Shown here: positions 44,541 to 55,510 of the stretch, piece after piece
How positions within the stretch are numbered: position 1 is the stretch's first letter
Layout of the letters: every line of letters begins with the position of its first letter
Assembly: GCA_949825065.1 (NCBI GenBank)
Contig: OX463838.1
Location: 4,566,251-4,630,250 of the forward strand
Direction of reading: 5' to 3'
DNA from: Odontocerum albicorne
Lineage: Eukaryota > Arthropoda > Insecta > Trichoptera > Odontoceridae
Length of the DNA stretch: 64,000 nt
The notes under the pieces: model-generated
Seen by the model: the letters and a program-made list of their open reading frames with translations, nothing else
Told to the model about the DNA's origin: nothing
Databases searched by the model: none
Position numbers and translations under genes: made by a program

Positions 44541-45425
44541 TTTAAGAATATTTTTTCTATTTTATATATTAAGACTGACTTATTTTAACGTTAAATATAA
44601 CTTGCTTTTAATAATCAGAATATGTTTCGACAGAACAGAATAATTAGAACCTGCTTTTAATAATCAGAATATGTTTCGAGGATTTTTTGTTGCAATCACT
44701 CCACTGTGTATTAAAAAATACCTGTTGGCCCTACAAAGAACGTGTTACATAACAAGTTTAGTAAATTCCAGACTTTTGAAATATGAGTTGACAATCTTAA
44801 ACAATGTTGTTATTATCAATATTTTTCTTGTATCTGACAAGGCTGTTATGTATACCCATTACTAGCAACAAAAGACTATTTTCTAATTTAGTCCTTGGGA
44901 TATTTTCATATTATCAAAACCAACACTAAAAAATTCAAAATAAGAGAAAAACAAGAAATTTTGTTTTATTATTTTTCAGAACTAATTTTGCATTCAAATA
45001 TTTTTTTTAACGTTATATATAACCTGCCTTTTAATAATCAGAACATGTTTTAAGGCATTTCTTTGTCTTTCCTGTTTGAAATTAATTTCAAAGAACGAAA
45101 TAAAATAATTATGAGTCAGTAAAGAAAGAATATTCAAACATTAATTAGGCTTAATTAAAACGCTGTATTAGATTGTGGAAAACAACTTGAATTTTTTATT
45201 ATTTATAAAAAAGACGGCTTTTAGTTTGTGGAATTTTATATAATAATATTAAAAAATATTAATTATGTGCTGTTTTAATAATTCACGAAATTTTCTATCA
45301 AACAACTTTTCAAAATTTGCAAACCATATTATAAAGACTATTTCAAAGAAATAAGACTTAAAATTTAATAAAAGTCATGGTATTTACACAAAACAGTGAA
45401 CTTAGAAATATTTGATAACCATTTA
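44541..45425. other. AT-rich spacer with short repeats
   Basis: ttttaataatcagaatatgt recurs at about 44607 and 44653, with a related ttttaataatcagaacatgt at about 45030. No element ends or genes recognised. Confidence 0.45.
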
Positions 45426-45429
45426 TTTA

Positions 45430-45985
45430 ACACTTTTATTGTAAATTCAATCTGGCGGGCTTATTGCTAGGCAGCAATGTCTACCGACCAACCAGGCAAA
45501 AGTTAATTAAGCAAATTACGAGGTCACATTAATCATTCAAATGTCTATCCATCCCCATATCCATAAACACATACATACGTGAGAATGTGCCCACGAACTT
45601 CACAAAGACGGACAATCACCCGAACATTATTTTTCATATAAAGTAAGATATCATCAATCAAAAGGAAAGGAAGGGATGGTGGAGAGGAAAGGAAAATAAA
45701 AATCAGGAATGAAACACGTTATTTGACTGACTAGAAATTTAGAGTGTTTTCAGTCGCTCCTTAAAGCATGCCAAGGACGGAGCGAGTCTTATATTGATTT
45801 GTAACTGATTCTAGAGCCTCACTGCATGGACAGTAAATGACGACGTAAAAAAAGAGGAGCAGTGAACTGGAAAGGCCAATAGACAATCTCTGTTTGAGCG
45901 TAGCGCTAATCCATAATTGGAAAGCCGCTGAAAATTTTCGGCGAGATAAGAGGGGGCGGCGAGACAGTTAAGGATATTATACAAT
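45430..45985 (-). mobile_element. LINE family B 3' end, reversed
   Basis: Inverse of 6720-7315 and 30795-31207: tail complement at 45430-45480, 3' UTR, and ORF C-terminus complement at about 45770-45985. Slightly longer on its 5' side than the 30795 copy. Confidence 0.75.
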
Positions 45986-46104
45986 AGATACAGTATGTGT
46001 AATCATTAAATCATATGTAAAAATAAAACAGTCATAAATAACCAAAGAATGTTAGAAAATGTACATCTTATAAAAACATTTCATTTCGTTCAACTACGCG
46101 TACT

Positions 46105-46235
46105 TCCAATGCAACATGACACCAGTTGAATCTAAGTATTGCTTTCACAACAAACCAAACTCATATTACCTGAAGATACCTCACAGAAGGTAGAAACAAG
46201 TATCGCGGGATTAATATTATCAGTGGCATAATTTT
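46105..46235 (+). repeat. Penelope-like repeat with hammerhead-like core, copy 2 type
   Basis: CTGAAGA (46170-46176), a perfect 5-bp stem tacct/aggta around cacaga (46177-46192), then GAAA (46193-46196) and C. The atatta before the core can pair with taatat after it (stem I candidate). The nucleotide at the cleavage position and stem III are less convincing. Confidence 0.45.
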
Positions 46236-46269
46236 TTTTTAAAGAATAAATATGATAGAAATTATAGAT

Positions 46270-46390
46270 ATCGTTACACCCCCGAATACAAGGCGGAAAA
46301 AATGCCTGTCATGCACAGCGAGGGGTTCGAACCGACGACCATCCACACGGATTCCAGCGTGTTACCGCGCAGCCACGTACTCACGATTAA
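46270..46390 (-). mobile_element. tRNA-derived SINE, family S4, reversed
   Basis: Minus strand: acgtggctgcgcggtaacac (A box), tcggttcgaacccctcg (B box), gacaggcattttttccgcc. Same layout as 21165-21315. Confidence 0.68.
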
Positions 46391-46600
46391 TTTATAGTTA
46401 AATACTCTTTGTTTATTTTTTATCGAAATGACACTATCTTGTGATAAGTCCTTAATTTTTTCAGGTGACATTTCTGTAGACGATAAAAATAATGCATATT
46501 CACGCTTGTGAAACCAGTCCTCAAAACTGAGTATACAACTTTTTGACTCTTTCTTAATCTTTTTTCGGAAATTGCTTACAGCAGTTGAATAAAAAGGCAT
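46391..46600 (-). CDS. Unrecognised open frame of about 70 codons
   Basis: Minus-strand frame: SNFRKKIKKESKSCILSFED, then a hydrophilic Ser/Glu/Lys-rich stretch with LSSTEMSPEKIKDLSQDSVI. Composition is more protein-like than the neighbouring frames. It runs into the S4 SINE at its 3' side. No family recognised; it may be part of a mobile element or chance. Confidence 0.22.
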
Positions 46601-47276
46601 TTGTTTTAAGTATTTTTATCATTATTGATAAATTAAAATTAATTTCCTCCACTATGGAAACTATTGTCGATTTTTTAAAATTCATAAATAATGTATAATT
46701 ATGAAAAATTTACTTGACATGTCGTTTCTTTGAACATATCTCGTGCAAATATAGAACAGATGATTAATAAATTTGTGTATTTTTTGTAATTATTTGCGAT
46801 ATAAACAGATATCGTTTTATTTGAAATCGATATTGAAACGATATTACAAAGTTAATAAAATAATATTTTATGAATTGAATTTTGAAATACATTTGGCCCT
46901 AAATGGAAAAAACGTTATAAAAATTTCGAAATACATTATTTCTATAATGAAAAAACACCTTTTGTGTCGGGAGTTTTTATCAAAAGAAATGTGGATTTTT
47001 TCATAGAATTTTGATAGTCAACAATTCACGTTTAATTATTTCTCCCCGTATATTATTTTTAGAAATAAGTGAAAATATTGATACGTACATTTTCTTTTTT
47101 GACGTAATATTATGCGTAGTAAATGTATGTTTTTTTTCTGGAAAATCTTATTCAAAATTGATATTAAAAATACCCTCAATACGTAGATATTAAATCTCAT
47201 TTACTTTTTCTGAAGGAATAAGTATTTAAATTTAAATTTAATACAAACTTATATCAGCTTCCTTAAATCAGGGAGT
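46601..47276. other. AT-rich spacer, no feature seen
   Basis: Two 60-77 codon frames are Ile/Lys/Phe-rich and look like chance. Confidence 0.5.
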
Positions 47277-47882
47277 CCTTCCTTCCCTGTGATGTGTGCT
47301 TCTAAAAACATTGCTTCTAAAAACTTTAATATCTCTATAAATATAATAAATACTGGGTTCAAATTCTATGTTTTCCTCCATAATACATTTACGCATTGAA
47401 TGAAAAAATAATATAAATAATAATTAGCACTTATCGGTCACATCAGATATATTTTGTGAAAATCGAGAATAAATTCACCAATACAATCAAACGTGTGACG
47501 TAGATATATTCATTCTAAAAAACCACTATGGGTGAGGAAGCGACGCTTTTCACGTCTCACTCTCACTCTACTTCGGTATATGTGAATGCAAGAAATAGAA
47601 TCTAAGTTCGCTCACTTCTCTCGCTTCAGTAGCTCTCGGGTAGGTGGTTCAGTAGCTATTTGAGGTGGTCTCTTCGTGCGTTTTGTAAACGTCGGCCGAT
47701 ATTTTTTTCATGTTTTTAGTAATTAAATTTCAATTATTATCACTTTTGACTTCAAATTTTATTAATTTAACTGATTGGCTATGAATATTCTTATTTTTTC
47801 GATTTTAAATCGCTCATTTTTACATGTGTTTTGAAAACACTGCGCTGGAACGCGCGATTTTTTTAGCACACGAAGGGAAAAG
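47277..47882 (+). mobile_element. piggyBac-like MITE, family P1
   Basis: Collinear with 647-1250; the right end cacgaagggaaaag meets TTAA at 47883-47886. The left side reads gggagtccttccttccctg without TTAA, so the left target site has mutated. Confidence 0.82.
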
Positions 47883-48049
47883 TTAACTCACTTTAAAGTT
47901 TGAAGCATATCACTGAATAAAAATCACAAAATTTTAAAGTTAGGAAATTTTAAAGTGTTTAGGTTGGACTATGAATTTGAGCCTTAGTCTAGTGAGAATG
48001 TTTGTATTGTAACAACACTATTACGCACTAGAAGTGTCTGATAGTATTG

Positions 48050-48225
48050 GCTGCATGTATGTTATGATAACGTATAGCAAGTTTTATGCCTACTTCAGTG
48101 ATAAAAAACGAAGGATTGATAAATGTGGTCAAAAGTAATGTTGTCTTTCGTCCACGCACTTCAAAATGTGGACATTTTCAATACGAATGTTTTAAGTATG
48201 AAAATAAATGAAAAATATAATAATA
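48050..48225 (+). repeat. SINE-like repeat, family S5
   Basis: gttttatgcctacttcagtg (possible A box), gattgataaatg, taatgttgtctttcgtccac. See 28750-28965. Confidence 0.45.
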
Positions 48226-48620
48226 TTTTATTAGTCGATGAATTCATAAATTGTGGGATGTAATGTGAGGTTATTTGAATTGGTTTCAATACATTAAATT
48301 TTCAACGGATTGAATCAAGAAAGCAATTCTTAGGTAAAAAAGGATGCCATACAATATTTCACACACATATAACTCGTTTTCGAACTAAATTGAAGCAGGT
48401 AATCGATACCCTTCAAATCAAATACCCCGAAAAAGACGTGTAAAAACTTCTAGGCTCTCAATGTCTAGCCCACAAGCAACCAGATATCTTTTTTATCTGA
48501 CCATCAATCACGTACGAGAAATACTACGTTGGAGTGGAGATAGATCTAGAAATAATTGTAACGCGAATTTAATTAAACTCATTGTTTTTCACTCTGGCTC
48601 AAATAGCTTTCATTTAAGAG
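48226..48620. other. Spacer, no feature seen
   Basis: Nothing recognised. Confidence 0.4.
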
Positions 48621-48622
48621 TC

Positions 48623-49560
48623 TTTTTTTTTTTTTTTTTTTTTATCCACTTTGCACGGATTTCTCCTGTTACACAAAGAGGGTTTGCTTCTAGCGTTAGT
48701 TTATTCGTTAGGAATAATATCAGCCAGGATTCTTCTCATACTGCTAGACGGTACCGAGAACCGAGAATATATCAACCGTGTCATTCAGTTGTTTCAATAT
48801 CTCTATACCACGGGTGACTGAGTGTTTAGCTCTGATATTCGTCCTGTAAGTTGGTATGTAGAACAGAGGGTGATTCCTTGCACGGATATATTTATTGGGT
48901 ACATATAAACTTAGTGCTTCTAGAATCGCGGGACAGTTAAAGGAACCTTGGAAAACCTTTATTAGGAATATCGCAATGGATTCTTGCCTTCTTGTTTCAA
49001 GGCTTCTATAGTTACACACCGTGAGAAGTTCGGCATGGTGAGCATATTTTGGGTAATCGCCCTTTGTTCTGTACCATAGATATCTGAGGAATTTTTTTTG
49101 TATTTGTTTTATATTGTTTTTGTATTTGAGCTGATGAGGAGCCCAAACCGTAGATGCATATTCTAATTTTGTTCTAATTAGATAATTATATAAGTTTCGG
49201 AGGATATCGGTGCTGTTAAATTTTCTTAATATTCTCATTACAAAACCGAGTAGTTTGTAACAGTCCGATATCAAACGTGAGACATGTTTAACGAACGTGA
49301 GTCCGACATCGAAGGTTACACCCAAATCCTTGAATTCAGAAACTCTGTTTAGTGCCACTCCCTGTATAGTATACTGATGGTGGATTGGTGAAAACGATCG
49401 ACTATAAGATACACAGACACATTTATTAATGTTGAACAGAAGATGATTTTGCTCACTCCAGGAGACTAGGGAGTCTAGGTCCTGTTGTAACTGTGCACAG
49501 TCCTGAGGTGAATTGATCTTTTTGAATATTTTCAGTCTTGTTGGAGGGTTGAAATTCTAG
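48623..49560 (-). mobile_element. LINE RT C-terminal region with poly(A) tail
   Basis: The T run at 48627-48643 is the poly(A) tail of this minus-strand element. The frame from 49358 down to 48744 continues upstream without a stop to about 49540. It encodes QQDLDSLVSWSEQN, RVSEFKDLGVTFD, LYNYLIRTKLEYASTVW and IQKKFLRYLW, the segment order downstream of the RT active site in Jockey/R1/CR1-like elements. Ends at VLGTV before an approximately 100-bp 3' UTR. 5'-truncated. Confidence 0.85.
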
Positions 49561-50001
49561 CTAGTAAAGAAAGTTTGTTAACTTGAAATTTTCAACTGAG
49601 TGATGGCTTAATTGTGATAATTGGAGAGTGGTAATGATAAAAGTTCGTAAGCGATTTTTACAATTAGAAAATTTATATTCATTATGCGAATTCAATCAGT
49701 TTGAATGAGAATGGGTTCGGTTGTTTTATTTAAAAAGTAACTTATTTAAGTAACAAAAGAAAAAAAACAGAAATTAATTGTTCTTATTACTAAAACATTT
49801 CAATAAAACTTCTTTCAAACTTAATAAGTACTTAAAGTATGTTTATTTATAATACACATTATTGGATGTGTGTTGTTTTGTCATTTACACTTTGAATAAA
49901 TTATTTTTTTTCGGGCCATATTCGCACTTCCTATGGAACACGTAATCTTTTTTTTTTTTTATAAATTAAAAAAAAAAACAAAATTTTTTGATAGTATAAA
50001 C
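49561..50001. other. AT-rich spacer, no feature seen
   Basis: Nothing recognised. Confidence 0.45.
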
Positions 50002-50150
50002 CAGGGGTCTCCAAATTTTTTAGCCTAAGGGCCACACTAACTCCTCCACTAAGTCCCAAGGGCCATGACCTAGCTAGCTCATCATACTAACATACTGTAG
50101 TTTTGAATTACGCGCAAATTTTCGTATTAGGATGAGCCAGCGAGTGAGAT
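50002..50150 (+). mobile_element. Left end of a hAT-like element
   Basis: caggggtctccaaatttttt followed by gggccaca... is typical of hAT terminal sequences. The matching right end was not found, so it is truncated. Confidence 0.5.
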
Positions 50151-50384
50151 ATCTATGGCGCAGGGTGCGGGGGTGGACTCCGCTCCGTTCGCATTTTCGG
50201 TTGGTACTTACGGGCAAGTGTCAAAAACATTTCATTGCGGCGGAGATAGCCGATGCGCGTGCTGTGCGTTACGTATTGTTACGACTACTTACGATCATTC
50301 TAAATGTATAGTAGTGACATTACATTGTAAATTTTACAATGTAATCAAAATAAACTACGGCGGGTCGGATACCGGGCATATGAA

Positions 50385-50515
50385 AAAAAGAAAATGTAAA
50401 ACGTTAGAAAAATCGTAGGAAATGTATTACAATGTGTATGGATGTAATGAAGGATAAGGATTTGTGTAAAGATAGGAAAGTCTGGCGCTCTACCTATTCT
50501 GATAGAGAAACTACG
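50385..50515 (+). mobile_element. Short RTE-type LINE C-terminal fragment
   Basis: Frames give RRKCITMCMDVMKDKDLCKD, then RKVWRSTYS, similar to the end of the LINE at 60880-61135 (CADVEQATYVYRDRKLW). It is flanked by unrelated sequence. Confidence 0.45.
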
Positions 50516-50676
50516 TTATTGTATTTTTGCTGTTTTTTTTAGTTAAAAATAATTTGGTTCTTGCTACAAATTATATCTCTTTAAATAAATGTGCCTCTGT
50601 AGCAGAAATATTATTTATATTGAATGTGGTCAAAATGTCAATCACGAGTTATTTTGTTACCATATATCATATAGAG
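50516..50676. other. Spacer, no feature seen
   Basis: Nothing recognised apart from the 8-bp target duplication at 50669-50676. Confidence 0.4.
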
Positions 50677-51316
50677 CAGTGCTCCGCAACCGGTGTGCCG
50701 TGGCACACTGGTGTGCCGTGAGCCGGATACAGGTGTGCCGCGGTTAAATTCAATGTATTTGACATTTAACAATTTTTCATTATGTATTTAATATACAATG
50801 ACAAATTATTTTTCATGATATTGTCTATTTTTCAAAATGTAGTATTGAATAATTATTATAACTAAATAATTTTTCAATGGTCCCCCAGCACCTGGTGCTA
50901 ACTGTTGAAAACTGCGTAGTGTGCTTTGTACACACCATGGCCGCACCAAATTAATCATAGACAAAGAAAAATGACCCTCATGCGCGTCGCTGAAGACTCA
51001 TGCGCATGCTTAAAAGGTCTTGACCAAGAACTTCGGGTTGCGCTGTCAAAAATCGAGCCGAATATAAAACTTTTGTGTTCATTGAAACAAGCGCAGGTAT
51101 CACATTAATTAATTATTATTTTATAATAATTATAAGGATTGCGTAAAAATAAATATGTTATAGTTTTATGTATGTATACTTTTCAAATAAAAAACAAAAA
51201 TTTATTGTAAAATTTGTGTATCAATTTAATACCTATATATTTTAGCTTTTGGTGTGCCGCGGAATTCTAGGAAGAATTTTGGTGTGTCGTAGGTGAGAAA
51301 AGGTTGCGGAGCACTG
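50677..51316 (+). mobile_element. hAT-like non-autonomous element with perfect target duplication
   Basis: Begins cagtgctccgcaacc and ends ggttgcggagcactg, exact inverted repeats of 15 bp. The 8-bp duplication atatagag is perfect on both sides (50669-50676, 51317-51324), diagnostic of hAT. The plus-strand frame at about 50985-51108 encodes LRVALSKIEPNIKLLCSLKQ and ends AQVSH, resembling the C-terminus of hAT transposases of the ZBED5/Charlie type. The rest of the transposase is missing. The 5' side repeats a gtgtgccg motif three times near the end. Confidence 0.92.
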
Positions 51317-51324
51317 ATATAGAG

Positions 51325-51965
51325 GAACAGTTTGAATTTAGTTTGCTAAAAATTGTTGAAGGATTGTTATTTAAAGGGTTGGGGCTTTTAGAGTATTACG
51401 CCCCAACTGATTGGGAGAAAAAGTCTCCAAAGAAGTTTCCCCTAAAAAGCTGAATCAGGAAAAGTGCTACTTACCAATTTGTTAGGGATAAGTCGTAAAA
51501 CTTTGTAGCAACTGATAATCTGCAGAGATTTTTGTAAAAAAAAATTATAAAAAATTAAATTAAAAGCTCCAGATAGGTATACATAGTCTAAATAAAAGAG
51601 TTAACAAATTTTGCAATTTATAAGAGGCAGAAACTCGAGATGTTCTAAACATGCCTTTGTGGAAAAATTGTATTAGACCATAATATTAAAAAGCTTTCGA
51701 AAACGTGTCAGAAAATAATGCTTAGATACATGTCAGAAAATAATGCTTAGATACATCAGAACGAATAACGAAAATGTTCAAAAGCTGGTGAAAACGGAGA
51801 TTGTAGAATAAAAGCGAGCAAGGTCTTCTATAATATAGGATGGTCGGTCTAAATAAGGTATTTATAAGATCCTCATTAAGTGCTTCATTCAGCACGGTCC
51901 AGGACGGGGAAGAAAGAAGACGAATGGTAGGCCTATTTTCGGACATATATGGAAAAAAAAACATT
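51325..51965. other. Spacer, no feature seen
   Basis: A 27-bp tandem duplication (tgtcagaaaataatgcttag, about 51706-51757). Nothing else. Confidence 0.45.
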
Positions 51966-51969
51966 TATA

Positions 51970-52474
51970 GCCAGTCGCTTAAATTAATTAAAATTCAAGT
52001 CAAAACTGAAAAAAAATGAAATTTAATTGCTGAAAACATGAAAAAAAAACCATTGGATGACGTTCACAAAACGGGCGAAGCGACCACCTCGAATAAAAGC
52101 CCGCTGGCTACTAAGCGAGAGAAGCGAGTGAACTAAAATTCTATTTCTTGCGTTCCCATATACCGAATTAGAGTGAGAGTGAGACGTGAAAAGCGTCGCT
52201 TCCTCACCCATAGCGGTTTTTTAGAATGTATCTTCGTAACACACTGACACACGTTTGATTGTATTGGTGAATTTATTCCCGATTTTCACAAAATATCTCT
52301 GATGTGGCCGATAAGTGCTAATTATTATTAATATTATTGGATTTTTTTCATTCAATGCGTAAATGTATTACGGAGGAATACCTAAAATCTGAACCCAGTA
52401 TTTATTATATTTATAGAGGTATTAAAGTTTTTAGAAGCAATGTGTACTAGTTACACATCACAGGACAGGAAGGG
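51970..52474 (-). mobile_element. piggyBac-like MITE, family P1, reversed, truncated
   Basis: The right end caggacaggaaggg adjoins TTAA at 52475-52478. The left side stops about 100 bp short of the P1 3' end, inside the internal region, without inverted repeat or TTAA. Confidence 0.82.
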
Positions 52475-52478
52475 TTAA

Positions 52479-53190
52479 GGACACGATGAGAACAAGAATC
52501 TAATAACCAGTACAAGTATCGGATATAGAGTCAAAGATCTGGTTGGCTGTTTATTCATCAATTACATACGTCATGAATAGGGATATGGTAATTAATTTAT
52601 TTGTATAATATTCCTTAACTTGTAAGCTGGTGAGATATTTAGGAACAATATGTATCCTGGGAGTGAGTTTAAAAAAAATACTTATTGTTTTTACGTGAGA
52701 TTGGAGAATTATGATACATATTTCGTTTTATTATTATAAATCGGTAAAAACGAAAACTGTATTGCGTATTGGAATTTGTTATGACAAATAATCCATAGAC
52801 ACCGATACAATAAAGTTTTTTGGTATAATCTATACTTTCTTGGATGTTAATGTGAAACGCACCGGTGAGATCGTACTAACGTGAGATAAGTTAGGTTCAC
52901 ACGCACCCATGCGTTCATACTTGCTTAAATGTTAATATGTATGTGAATTTATCCAATGCATGTGTTCAACATCGTGTTGACAGTATTTAATTGCATACTT
53001 CACAAATTTTACAAAATGAATCAATTCAGTATACAAACTACAGCTATGTGCATACATAAGAAAAACATAATAACGTGGAATATGGTATTACAAACAAAAC
53101 TTTTTTTTTTGACATAATTCAGTTAATTTTTACCTGAAGGAGAAAACTGATGTCTTTGAAATTGGTAGTGAATTCAAATAAAACAATTGT
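52479..53190. other. AT-rich spacer, no feature seen
   Basis: Nothing recognised. Confidence 0.5.
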
Positions 53191-53191
53191 T

Positions 53192-53356
53192 AATCCTCAG
53201 TGAGATACAGGCAAAAGCCTAGTTTACTGGGGATACGACAAATGAAGGGCAACAGGCCCTGATCCATTAAAATTGTATATCCAAATCAAATTACCTGTGG
53301 TTTTTTCGCAAATTGTGTATATTTCTTGTCATGTGTAATAATAAATAATAAATAAA
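53192..53356 (+). mobile_element. LINE family C 3' tail
   Basis: tcctcagtgagatacaggca to gtgtaataataaataataaa. Same segment as 42921-43095. Confidence 0.75.
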
Positions 53357-54105
53357 ATACAAAAAATTTAAAAAAATATAAACACGTATTTTCTAAGATT
53401 CAAGAAATAAACGCTATTTTCTCTCATTTTAGGCCTTCCATAAGAAACAGATACACTTTTATAAGAAAGGTTACACGATAAATTATTATATAAAATAAAA
53501 TTGTTATTTATGGCTTAAATTCAATTTAAATCATAGATAACTCTAGCGATTCAAAAACATATTTTTTTTTCTTCAAAGAAAGAGTAATCGCTGAAAATTC
53601 CAAGATGAATATCGAAGAGAAATTCGGCAAAAAATATTATTAAATCCATTCAGGTTTTTGGAAAGTAAAAATCTAATTTCAAATATTAATTTTATGATAT
53701 TAATTGTCTGAAGCAGATTGTAAAGAATAATACCAAAAACAGAACATCACAATGACACAAAATAAAACACATTCAAAGCTATCAGAGAAATAGCGGATAC
53801 ATCTCAAATAATAAAATCATTTGAATTTAATATTTTTTTTGCCAAGGCATTGAAAGAACAATTTTATTTGTTCGTTAAAATTCAGTATGATCGTCTTTTA
53901 TTTCACCTGGAAAGCAGAGCCTTAATGACGTCGTTATATTGCGAAGGAAGTTAGCATTTTAATGGGCGTGATGATTTTTTCTGGATTCATGAGAAATATG
54001 GTACGAGTATATCGTTCTTGTTTGACAAAAAGTCACCAAATAAAAATGTGATATAGTAATGATGTAGAATCTTAAAATAGGTGGAAATGATTTGAGAAGT
54101 TATAT
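53357..54105. other. AT-rich spacer, no feature seen
   Basis: Nothing recognised. Confidence 0.5.
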
Positions 54106-55090
54106 TTGAAAATCAATCATTCATTAATTTATTTGTCCATATTTCTAGTCCGTATGCCACGTATTTCTAGAGGAGGCTACAGAGATGTTATCATTTGCAT
54201 CAATCAGGTTCTGTTCAGAACAACAGTTACAATATTCGAACATATTAACATGTGTTGTGAGTCTTGTATATCTCCACAATCACCTTCAATGCTACTTTCG
54301 TCCAGAAACCCCATTGCTGAATGGTCATCTTGCATCTAGCTACTCCTACATAGAATTTATTCAGTGCTCTCCAACTAAACTAAGTCAGTTGGTATTAAGA
54401 TGCAATCTTTTCCATGAGTTACATCCGGTCGTCAGGCGTTTTTTCTTTCCACTTCAGAAAACGCGCTTTGTCTGGAAGAACTATGAAATCTTTCGCTCTC
54501 TTCATGTATGGTAACTATTCCTGGATTTCAATATCGATATTGCTGGCTAGTGATCATATAAGGAGTATCTTGGGTCTTGGATATGTTATATTTGTTCTAT
54601 GCCAGTTCAGGTCGATGTCACCACCATCCACACTGGTATGGGGGACGAAATAAGTTCTTATCCAGTGCAATCTACTCTAGAAGAGGGAATTTTCTTATTT
54701 TTTTATATGCGCTACATCACGTAGTGACGAAGCAGGAACTGGTCAAAGGGACTCCGCCGGTGACGACACACCTGAGTTTGAAAATAATAGTAGTGACGAT
54801 GGACGGTCTGATATCACGAGAGAAGGAAAATGATTCACAGTCGCTTAAGGTCAGGTGTTCAAATAGCCCAGCAAAGTCGCTTAATGCCAGGAGTTCAAAC
54901 AACCCAGCAAATGGCCAATACTTCTACAGAAAATTTCAAATATAACAAAACTACCCTTCGACATCACTAGATCTGAGTAGCCAATTGTTCCGAAGATGAA
55001 CCGATATAAGGCTAAGTGGAGTTTCCTTAGGAAATTACTGACTCTATTATCATCGCAGTACCACAAAGAATTCTTTCCATATCAGTTGCA
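54106..55090. other. Unresolved, possibly decayed coding region
   Basis: GC content is higher than in the neighbours. Minus-strand pieces such as NKYNISKTQDTPYMITSQQY (about 54590-54530) run long between stops, and plus-strand 54725-54830 encodes an acidic Ser/Asp-rich stretch (SDEAGTGQRDSAGDDTPEFE). I recognise neither. A decayed transposase or retroelement gene is the likeliest reading. Confidence 0.25.
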
Positions 55091-55396
55091 ATACTTTTAC
55101 GGATCTAAAATGTGGGTTCATTGTATTGTTTAATACATTCTGTTATTATGTTTTATATAATTCTGTTCATTCAATAATACATTCTGTTATTGATGCCAAA
55201 TTCTTACATATCAGTAGTAACGGAAATAAACTGGACAGATTAGAGGCCTTAGAAATTTCTAAGTCAGTACACCGATCCAAACATCTGTTGAACAGTTATA
55301 TCCCAAAAATCTCTCCGCTCTTGGCTGAAATTGTCCCATACCTCCCTCATCCCTCAGCCCCCAACCGTTGAAGCGTGTATATCGGTACCAGTTCGA

Positions 55397-55510
55397 ACAG
55401 CATTTAGTCTTGTTTGCGCTCCCCTGAAGATGAGGTGAAAGCCTTGAAACCGGTAGGGTTATACCGTCGCTCAAAAAAGTGGAATAAACAGTGTTTGATA
55501 AACATAAATT
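55397..55510 (+). repeat. Penelope-like repeat with hammerhead-like core, copy 1 type
   Basis: Near-identical to 42351-42466. CTGAAGA (55424-55430), GAAA (55446-55449), stem cggta/taccg (55451-55466). The differences between the copies leave these positions unchanged. Confidence 0.45.
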
